Shown here piece by piece: positions 1-5,801 of a stretch of DNA of 10,422 nucleotides. The translations under genes and the position numbers were made by a program. Numbering within the stretch: position 1 is the stretch's first letter; each line of letters begins with the position of its first letter. Location: positions 1 to 10,422 of the forward strand of contig JAGLEB010000079.1 in NCBI GenBank assembly GCA_023145275.1. The letters run 5' to 3'. The DNA is from Flavobacteriales bacterium. GTDB taxonomy: Bacteria; Bacteroidota; Bacteroidia; Flavobacteriales; JADGDT01. The notes beneath the pieces are model-generated. The model made no database searches and had not been told where the DNA came from. It saw only the letters and a program-made list of their open reading frames with translations.

Positions 1-196
1 TGAGTAAACAACTTTTCCTTTTTAACGCCAATTCCGGTTGAATTTTCACGACACAACCAATAAGGTCAATAAAAACATCCTTTGGAGAATATTGCAAAGT
101 ATTGAATCAGCACATAATAATGGAAGATATAAACCTGTCATGTATTAAATTTTAGGTGATTACAATAGGTGCGAAACTTTAGTAATTAAATAATAT

Positions 197-204
197 TAAT
201 TTTG
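197..204 (+). promoter_or_regulatory. Candidate -7 box of the channel gene promoter
   Basis: The sequence TAATTTTG matches the Bacteroidota sigma-factor -7 consensus TAnnTTTG exactly and lies 44 bases before the ATG at 249. No clear TTG/TTTG -33 element is visible at the usual 17-23-base spacing, so this rests on one half of the promoter in a very AT-rich background. Confidence 0.35.
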
Positions 205-248
205 TAGATTATGTTTCTCTTAGGAGATGATTTTATTATATAAATATT

Positions 249-2693
249 ATGAAAATATCAAAATATAAAACATTGAAGACTTTAGGCTTGTTTTTCTGCT
301 TGGCGCTATTTTCTTTTTCATCTATCGCTCAGGATAATGCACAATTTCAGAGAGATAGTATACTTAAAGAAAGTTATAAAGAACTTGATATAAGTCAGAT
401 CTCAACACTGTTATCAAAAATTAAAGTTAATTCGCTCGAGGTTATCGAAGGACTAGTAAGTGGAGCAGATATTAAAATAATTGAGATAAGAAATGATAAA
501 TTAATTAGTGCTTTAAGTGTTGATTTAACCGAGCATCCTGCAAGTAGAAAGGGTGATAGTAGAAGAAGGTTAACAAATGACCTTTTGTTTTGGAAGCAGC
601 ATTTAATATTGATTGAAGAGAAAATTTCGGAGTTGTCAATCCTAGTAAAGGAAGCCGAAGATAGAATATCTGAATTAGAGGATGACGAGAAAAATGTAAA
701 AATAATAAAAGAACTTATTGTTAGTGAAGGTTATTCTACTGCAATAGTTAAAGGTGTAAAAGATGATCTGAAAATTATAAGAAACTCCAAAAATCTTGCT
801 ATTGAAAATAAAGACGATATACTTTTTTTGCTAAATTCAATATTAGATATCTCATCTGAGATTACTGAAAGAATTGCTATAACAGATATATCAATCGCCG
901 ATCAGGAGGAGAAACTCTTTGTTTACAGATTAGATAATTTATTTACAATAGATTATCTAGATGAGGAAAATTGGAATTCAGAATATACTGTAAAAGAGTT
1001 TTTTAAGAGTGAATTAGTAAGCCTTAAATCATATGTTTTCTTGAACTATGGTTCCTTTTTCTTAAATATTTTGGTGATTATTGGTTTTGTAACTGGTTTT
1101 TCTTTTATTAATAATAACTATAATGCTGTAGAGGGATATAAGACCTCGATTTATAAAAAATATTTCATTATTTTGCTTAAACGGCCTATAAGTTTGGCTT
1201 TCTCCTTAGGTATATTTTCATCGGTATTGATATATTCTAATATGCCACTTTTGCTAAAGGATATCTTTAGGTTGTTAATATTTGTACCTTTGTTGTTCAC
1301 TCTTCAAGGTCTGCTAAATAAACGTTATCACAAATATATTTACGTACTTATTTCATTAATTATTTTACATCTAGTATATATACTTTTTCCCGCCGGTAAG
1401 CTTACGTCGAGGTTGATATTGATTGTTGTTTCTATAGTTGAGTTTATCGTAATTATTGACTTCATTAGAATTCAAAAAAGAGAGTTTATTCAGTCTATAA
1501 TACTTCGAAATGGTGTGTACTTTGTTAGCATGCTTGCTTTAGGAATGGTTGTTATTGGCTTTTTGAGTAATGTAATAGGCTATGCGAAAATTGCAGAAAC
1601 AGTTTTGTTTATGGTGTATCTAACGGTGTCTACCATAGCTTTGTTAGTTGTAACAGTTATTGTATTCAATGGCTTTTTATTTTTAATGGTTAGGGGAAGA
1701 TATTCTGAAAAGATTAATGCTGTAAAAAAGAATAGGGATATTATTATTTCTCGAGTTACAAGGCTTATAAATTTAGTGACTTTGTTGGCAATTATCCATT
1801 ACGTATTGCGTATGATAGGGGTGAATAAATTTGTGTTAAATGGAATAATTGATTGGCTTGAAATGAAGAGAACAATTGGTTCTCTTACTTATACCACTGG
1901 AGGTTTTATCTTGTTCTTTGTTGTAATATGGCTGTCTACAGTTATATCTAATATTGCAAGGATAATATTAGAGGAAGATGTTTTAGTTAAGATGAAATTA
2001 GAAAAGGGACTTCCTCATACCATTTCGGTGATGGTGAAGTATTCAATTGTTACTATTGGAGTAATTATTGCGATGACATCGTTGGGCTTGCCTTTTAGTG
2101 AGTTTGCAATGATCTTTTCTGCTTTTGGTGTTGGTATTGGTTTTGGTTTACAAAACATTATCAATAACCTTGTTTCTGGAATGATTTTGTTATTTGAACG
2201 GCCTATAAAAATTGGCGATACAATCGAGGTGGGAACATTGCTCGGAGAAGTTAAATCTATAGGTATAAGATCTAGTAATATTAGAACCTTCGATGGAGCC
2301 GAAATTATTGTGCCTAATGGGAGTCTTATTTCTAGGGAGGTTATAAACTGGACTCTTTCTGATCAGAGACGTAGGATAGAATTAATAGTAGGAGTGTCAT
2401 ATAGCTCAGACCCTAAACAGGTAAGCGATATTCTTATGAAAGTTATTAAGACCCATCCTGATATTGTTTCTTACCCATTACCTTACGTGTTTTTTAATGA
2501 GATGAACTCGAGTTCTCTAGACTTTAGAATGTTGTTTTGGACTTTAAATTTTGATGATTGGATTAGGATAAAGAGTGATATTACTTTCAGTGTTTTTGAA
2601 GCTCTTTCAGAAGCGGGAATCGAGATACCTTTTCCTCAGCAAGATCTACATCTGCGTACTGTTGATTCTGAGATTTTAGAGAAGAAGGCCTGA
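249..2693 (+). CDS. Large MscS-family mechanosensitive ion channel with periplasmic N-terminal domain
   Basis: This 814-residue protein should be an inner-membrane channel that opens under membrane tension to release solutes during hypo-osmotic shock. Residues 1-27 look like a signal peptide (basic start, hydrophobic core, SSIA cleavage before Q28). Residues 28-255 are charged and helical, probably a periplasmic coiled-coil-like region. From about 260 to 617 there are roughly ten hydrophobic segments. The pore helix at 620-650 is Gly/Ala-rich (FGVGIGFGLQN at 626-636), followed by ERPIKIGD at 650-657 and the beta domain with the VPNG motif, all hallmarks of MscS. The soluble C-terminal cytoplasmic domain is complete and ends in a short charged tail. 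The architecture resembles MscK/YbdG-type enlarged channels more than the roughly 290-residue E. coli MscS. Gating stimulus and ion preference cannot be read from the sequence. It stands alone, converging on glyS across the repeat region. Confidence 0.93.
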   Translation: MKISKYKTLKTLGLFFCLALFSFSSIAQDNAQFQRDSILKESYKELDISQISTLLSKIKVNSLEVIEGLVSGADIKIIEIRNDKLISALSVDLTEHPASRKGDSRRRLTNDLLFWKQHLILIEEKISELSILVKEAEDRISELEDDEKNVKIIKELIVSEGYSTAIVKGVKDDLKIIRNSKNLAIENKDDILFLLNSILDISSEITERIAITDISIADQEEKLFVYRLDNLFTIDYLDEENWNSEYTVKEFFKSELVSLKSYVFLNYGSFFLNILVIIGFVTGFSFINNNYNAVEGYKTSIYKKYFIILLKRPISLAFSLGIFSSVLIYSNMPLLLKDIFRLLIFVPLLFTLQGLLNKRYHKYIYVLISLIILHLVYILFPAGKLTSRLILIVVSIVEFIVIIDFIRIQKREFIQSIILRNGVYFVSMLALGMVVIGFLSNVIGYAKIAETVLFMVYLTVSTIALLVVTVIVFNGFLFLMVRGRYSEKINAVKKNRDIIISRVTRLINLVTLLAIIHYVLRMIGVNKFVLNGIIDWLEMKRTIGSLTYTTGGFILFFVVIWLSTVISNIARIILEEDVLVKMKLEKGLPHTISVMVKYSIVTIGVIIAMTSLGLPFSEFAMIFSAFGVGIGFGLQNIINNLVSGMILLFERPIKIGDTIEVGTLLGEVKSIGIRSSNIRTFDGAEIIVPNGSLISREVINWTLSDQRRRIELIVGVSYSSDPKQVSDILMKVIKTHPDIVSYPLPYVFFNEMNSSSLDFRMLFWTLNFDDWIRIKSDITFSVFEALSEAGIEIPFPQQDLHLRTVDSEILEKKA

Positions 2694-2694
2694 T

Positions 2695-2706
2695 TGATAG
2701 CTATCA
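2695..2706. other. Perfect 12-bp palindrome just after the channel gene stop
   Basis: TGATAGCTATCA is self-complementary and begins one base after the TGA stop codon region of the channel gene. With a realistic loop only four A/T-rich base pairs could form in RNA, and the T-run that follows (five T's near 2712) is separated by several bases. It is therefore a poor intrinsic terminator. It may be a protein site or chance. Confidence 0.3.
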
Positions 2707-2733
2707 TCACATTTTTACATCATATCGACTGTA

Positions 2734-2771
2734 GCTTTTGCGAAATGGAGATATCTCGACTACGCAAAGGC
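2734..2771. repeat. REP-like imperfect hairpin
   Basis: GCTTTTGCG (2734-2742) pairs with CGCAAAGGC (2763-2771) as nine base pairs, one of them a G-U wobble. Nested inside is the perfect palindrome GAGATATCTC (2748-2757), followed by TCGACTACGC. Motifs of the kind 'gagat..tctcgactacgctc..' recur as short palindromic elements between genes in Bacteroidota genomes; I rely on memory for that, not on a search. Here the motif appears interrupted: TCGACTACGC and CGCTCTATATTAC seem separated by about ten extra bases, which creates the second arm of the hairpin. It may also act as a transcription barrier after the channel gene. Confidence 0.4.
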
Positions 2772-2785
2772 TTCGCTCTATATTA

Positions 2786-2923
2786 CAACATATAAACCTC
2801 CGAATGTCCGCAGGCCCTCGGAGCGTTGGTTAATATAACACTCAGAGGTTTTCAAAGCTCGGATTTTTGTCATCCCTCCATTGGAGTTTTTGTATAAACA
2901 AACTTATTCCTCGATATTATAAA
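2786..2923. repeat. 138-bp direct repeat, copy A
   Basis: This segment matches 3715-3852 at a constant offset of 929 bases with no gaps and about 15 substitutions by eye (roughly 89% identity). It carries several inverted repeats: AAACCTC (2794-2800) with GAGGTTT (2845-2851), CTCCGA (2798-2803) with TCGGAG (2818-2823), and AGCGTT (2822-2827) with AACACT (2837-2842, one mismatch). Near its right end, CTCC-ATT-GGAG precedes a run of five T's. No open reading frame of note covers it. Together with copy B it brackets the 116-bp tandem array. It could be a small non-autonomous element, a REP-type sequence or a structured RNA; the sequence alone does not decide. Confidence 0.8.
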
Positions 2924-2993
2924 CCCTTATATTACAGGTGTTACATGCGTTTGAAATATGTGTATATTATTAGAATCCAGACTTTTTAAATCT

Positions 2994-3611
2994 CAAATTT
3001 ATCTATTGATAGGTGGTAAGGAATATAGATATGTGAGTTTATTACTCTTCAAACTTTGTTAAAAAATCGTTAATCGGTGTTCCTTGTTCATTATTCTTTT
3101 TTAACATCAAATTTATCTATCGATAGGTGGTAATGAATATAGATATGTGAGTTTATTACTCTTCAAACTTTGTTAAAAAATCGTTAATCGATGTTCCTTG
3201 TTCATTATTCTTTTTTCTAACATCAAATTTATCTATCGATAGGTGGTAATGAATATAGATATGTGAGTTTATTACTCTTCAACCTTTGTTAAAAAATCGT
3301 TAATCGGTGTTCCTTGTTCATTATTCTTTTTTCTAACATCAAATTTATCTATCGATAGGCGGTAAGGAATATAGATATGTGAGTTTACTACTCTTCAAAC
3401 TTTGTTAAAAAATCGTTAATCGGTGTTCCTTGTTCATTATTCTTTTTTATAACATCAAATTTATCTATCGATAGGTGGTAATGAATATAGATATGTGAGT
3501 TTATTACTCTTCAAACTTTGTTGAAAAATCGTTAATCGGTGTTCCTTGTTCATTATTCTTTTTTCTAACATCAAATTTATCTATCGATAGGCGGGTAAAG
3601 AATATAGATAT
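2994..3611. repeat. Tandem array of a 116-bp unit (five copies plus a decayed sixth)
   Basis: Unit starts, marked by CAAATTTATCTAT, lie at 2994, 3108, 3224, 3340, 3456 and 3572, giving periods of 114, 116, 116, 116 and 116. The first unit lacks two bases near its end and has one change in the palindrome. The inner units differ from each other at only a few positions. The sixth matches well for about 40 bases, to near 3611, and then fades into a diverged copy up to about 3635. Each unit except the first contains the perfect 10-bp palindrome CTATCGATAG, an A6 tract and a T6 tract. There are no variable spacers, so it is not a CRISPR. The pattern of clean centre and decayed edges fits amplification by unequal crossing-over. 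No gene of more than about 40 codons is open within it. Confidence 0.95.
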
Positions 3612-3674
3612 ATGAACATATTACTATTCATGCTTTGCTCTGAAAATAGTATTCTTTATTGTTTTGGCGAAATT

Positions 3675-3712
3675 GCATTTTGGGTGTATATACAATGTAG
3701 ATTATAACTCAG
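3675..3712. repeat. Short direct repeat, left copy (about 38 bp)
   Basis: This stretch, starting GCATTTTGGGTGTATA and ending AACTCAG, recurs at 3857-3896 with a two-base insertion and a few substitutions. The two copies lie immediately on either side of the 138-bp repeat copy B, two bases before it and four bases after it. Such bracketing is what a duplicated flank or a composite repeat would leave. It is too long for a typical target-site duplication. Confidence 0.75.
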
Positions 3713-3714
3713 CC

Positions 3715-3852
3715 CAACATATAAACCTTCGAGTGTCCGCAGGTCCTAGGAGTGTTGGTTAATATAACACTTTGAGGTTTTCAACGCTCGGAGTTTTGTC
3801 ATCCCATCATTGGAGTTTTTGTTTAAACAAACTTATTCCTCGAGATTACAAA
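3715..3852. repeat. 138-bp direct repeat, copy B
   Basis: This is the second copy of the element at 2786-2923, same orientation. Of the inverted repeats, AGTGTT (3751-3756) with AACACT (3766-3771) is perfect here, whereas copy A has a mismatch. The outer arm AAACCTT/GAGGTTT keeps pairing through a U-G wobble where copy A has C-G. The CTCCGA/TCGGAG arm of copy A is weakened here. The CTCC-ATT-GGAG hairpin is also lost, although the following T-run remains. The copy is flanked closely by the 38-40-bp repeats. No coding capacity is evident. Confidence 0.8.
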
Positions 3853-3856
3853 ACTG

Positions 3857-3896
3857 GCATTTTGGGTGTATAAATACAATGTAAATTAGAACTCAG
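3857..3896. repeat. Short direct repeat, right copy (about 40 bp)
   Basis: This is the partner of 3675-3712. It carries two extra bases (TATAAATACAATG against TATATACAATG) and a few substitutions. It ends 23 bases before the T-run side of the glyS terminator. Confidence 0.75.
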
Positions 3897-3918
3897 TTGC
3901 TGTGTTTGTTGAGAAGTA

Positions 3919-3955
3919 TAAAAAAGAGGCTGTACAAATTTTAGTACAGCCTCTT
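3919..3955 (-). terminator. Intrinsic terminator of glyS
   Basis: A perfect 12-bp stem, AAGAGGCTGTAC (3924-3935) with GTACAGCCTCTT (3944-3955), encloses an 8-base loop. Read on the minus strand the stem is followed by a run of six T's (A's at 3920-3925 on the + strand). It lies 31 bases beyond the glyS stop codon, the right place and polarity to end that transcript before it enters the repeat cluster. Confidence 0.9.
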
Positions 3956-3986
3956 GATGTTTATTATAACAATAATATATGTTGAA

Positions 3987-5528
3987 TTAAAGTTTAGAAA
4001 GCCAGTTTCTAACATTTACTTCTGAATCGATAATGTTACGTAGTTCGCCTATTGCCACTCGTTTTTGTTCCATAGTATCGCGATGACGAATTGTTACCAT
4101 ATTGTCCGTCAATGTGTCGTGATCGACAGTGATACAAAAAGGTGTTCCATTAGCATCTTGCCTTCTATATCTACGACCAATAGCATCTTTCTCGTCATAT
4201 GTAACGTTGAAATCAAATTTCAAATCGTTGATTATTTTTCTAGCAACCTCTGGTAGTCCATCTTTCTTAACTAATGGAAGAATAGCAGCCTTATAAGGAG
4301 CTAATACTGCTGGAAGTTTTAGAACAGTTCTTTCGCTACCATCAGCAAGCTTTTCTTCGATCAAGGAATTTGAGAAAACTGCCAAGAACATTCTGTCCAC
4401 ACCAATAGAAGTTTCAATCACATATGGTATGTAGTTTTTGTTTAATTCAGGATCGAAAAACTGAAGTTTCTTACCTGAAAATTTTTCGTGCTGCGACAAA
4501 TCAAAATCAGTACGTGAATGTATTCCTTCTAATTCTTTAAAGCCGAATGGGAAGTTAAACTCAATGTCTGCAGCGGCGTTAGCATAATGTGCTAATTTGT
4601 CGTGATCGTGAAAACGATAGTTGTCCTGTCCTAGACCTAAAGATAGGTGCCATTTCATTCTACTCTCTTTCCATTGCTCATAGTATTTCATATCATCACC
4701 CGGACGTACAAAATATTGCATTTCCATCTGCTCAAATTCGCGCATACGGAAAATAAATTGACGTGCAACTATTTCGTTTCGGAAGGCTTTCCCTATTTGA
4801 GCAATTCCAAAAGGAATTTTCATACGCCCAGATTTTTGAACGTTTAGGAAGTTTACAAAAATCCCCTGTGCAGTTTCGGGTCTTAAATACAAATCCATTG
4901 CCGACTCTGCAGAAGCACCTAACTTTGTTCCGAACATTAAGTTGAATTGCTTTACATTTGTCCAGTTTTTTGATCCTGTTTCGGGGTCAGCAATACCTAA
5001 TTCCTCAATTAAGATTTTTACATCCTCTAAATCTTCCTTCTCTAAAGAAGATCCCATGCGCTCAAGAATTTCTTTTTGCTGCTGCTTATATTTTAATACT
5101 CGTGGATTAGTAGCTTCAAATTCAGCCTGATCAAAAGCATCGCCAAAACGCTTAGCCGCTTTCTTGATTTCCTTCTGAGCTTTTAAATTAAGTTTTTCAG
5201 CATAATCCTCGATAAGTACATCTGCTCTGTATCTTTTATTTGAATCTTTATTGTCTATCAATGGATCGTTAAATGCATCAACGTGACCTGAAGCCTTCCA
5301 AACCTTTGGATGCATGAAAATAGCAGTATCTATACCTACAATATTTTCGTGCATCTGAACCATAGCTTTCCACCAGTATTCTTTAATGTTTTTTTTGAGC
5401 TCAGCACCATTCTGCCCGTAGTCATAAACAGCACCTAGCCCGTCATATATCTCACTAGATTGAAAAACGTATCCGTATTCTTTTGCGTGCGAAAGCACCT
5501 TTTTAAACTTGTCTTCACTTTTAGCCAT
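3987..5528 (-). CDS. glyS: Glycyl-tRNA synthetase, single-chain dimeric type
   Basis: This 513-residue class II aminoacyl-tRNA synthetase charges tRNA-Gly with glycine in the cytoplasm. It is the alpha2 (eukaryote/archaeal-like) form and not the alpha2beta2 GlyQ/GlyS form of E. coli. The N-terminus (EYGYVFQSSEIYDGLGAVYDYG, residues 17-38) is typical. RADVLIED at 101-108 is followed by the family's helical insertion to about 200. LRPETAQGIF is at 215-224. Motif 2 is at 249-272, with FRNEI at 249-253 and FRMREFEQME at 260-269. Motif 3 is at 376-385, with GVDRM at 376-380. The anticodon-binding domain runs from about 405 to 500. Length and motifs are complete with no disruption. The ATG at 5526-5528 starts the conserved N-terminus. 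It is transcribed divergently from ricT; I saw no convincing promoter for it in the 273-bp gap, only a weak TAACTTG-like box. It is likely essential. Confidence 0.97.
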   Translation of the reverse strand: MAKSEDKFKKVLSHAKEYGYVFQSSEIYDGLGAVYDYGQNGAELKKNIKEYWWKAMVQMHENIVGIDTAIFMHPKVWKASGHVDAFNDPLIDNKDSNKRYRADVLIEDYAEKLNLKAQKEIKKAAKRFGDAFDQAEFEATNPRVLKYKQQQKEILERMGSSLEKEDLEDVKILIEELGIADPETGSKNWTNVKQFNLMFGTKLGASAESAMDLYLRPETAQGIFVNFLNVQKSGRMKIPFGIAQIGKAFRNEIVARQFIFRMREFEQMEMQYFVRPGDDMKYYEQWKESRMKWHLSLGLGQDNYRFHDHDKLAHYANAAADIEFNFPFGFKELEGIHSRTDFDLSQHEKFSGKKLQFFDPELNKNYIPYVIETSIGVDRMFLAVFSNSLIEEKLADGSERTVLKLPAVLAPYKAAILPLVKKDGLPEVARKIINDLKFDFNVTYDEKDAIGRRYRRQDANGTPFCITVDHDTLTDNMVTIRHRDTMEQKRVAIGELRNIIDSEVNVRNWLSKL

Positions 5529-5658
5529 TGTGGAATATATATTTGTTTAATTAATGTATTTTTTAAGAATTGCGCAAGTTAGCTATTTTTGTTAAGTACT
5601 TGAGATATAATTTTTTTTTGTTGACCTAATCTATATACCACTTTATCCCTATTGTACA

Positions 5659-5683
5659 ATGCTGTTTTTTGAAAAACATGCAT
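5659..5683. promoter_or_regulatory. Inverted repeat abutting the ricT promoter (possible operator)
   Basis: TGTTTTT (5663-5669) and AAAAACA (5672-5678) are perfect inverted repeats two bases apart, extended by ATGC (5659-5662) and GCAT (5680-5683) with one bulged base. The right end touches the candidate -33 element at 5684, which suits a regulator site. The A/T-rich composition makes chance possible. Confidence 0.3.
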
Positions 5684-5713
5684 TTTGATACCTTAAAATA
5701 TATGCTATCTTTA
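5684..5713 (+). promoter_or_regulatory. Candidate promoter of the ricT-gldH-PBP operon
   Basis: TTTG at 5684-5687 is followed after 18 bases by TATCTTTA at 5706-5713, against the Bacteroidota consensus TTTG/TTG-N(17-23)-TAnnTTTG; only the final base of the -7 box differs. A start of transcription near 5720 would leave a leader of about 80 bases before the ATG at 5802. Confidence 0.55.
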
Positions 5714-5801
5714 CAAATTGATATAGTAATTTTTTTATGAACAGTATTAGTCTTATATGTTGTTAATTCATACATAAATAGACAATATAAATATATAAGT
5801 A

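Noticed and set aside
1..106. Partial minus-strand gene running off the left edge (35 open codons, peptide beginning FNTLQYSPKDVFIDLIG)
   Set aside because: There is no ATG, only a TTG option, and I recognise no family. The stretch is short enough to be open by chance in AT-rich DNA; the preceding sequence would be needed.
2695..2720. Intrinsic terminator for the channel gene
   Set aside because: The 12-bp palindrome can form only about four A/T-rich pairs once a loop is allowed, and the T-run is offset. I list it only as a palindrome.
2994..3611. CRISPR array
   Set aside because: The repeated unit is 116 bases and copies are identical throughout, with no variable spacers and no cas genes nearby.
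2994..3611. Integron attC cassette array
   Set aside because: Unit length is similar to some attC sites, but no RYYYAAC/GTTRRRY core pair is present, no cassettes lie between units and there is no integrase gene.
2694..3986. tRNA or rRNA gene in the long gene-free stretch
   Set aside because: I found no cloverleaf with a T-loop motif and no rRNA-like sequence; repeats and the terminator account for most of the region.
4065..5130. Several + strand reading frames of 60-66 codons opposite glyS
   Set aside because: They lie wholly antisense to the intact glyS gene, overlap each other in different frames and have no recognisable domains.
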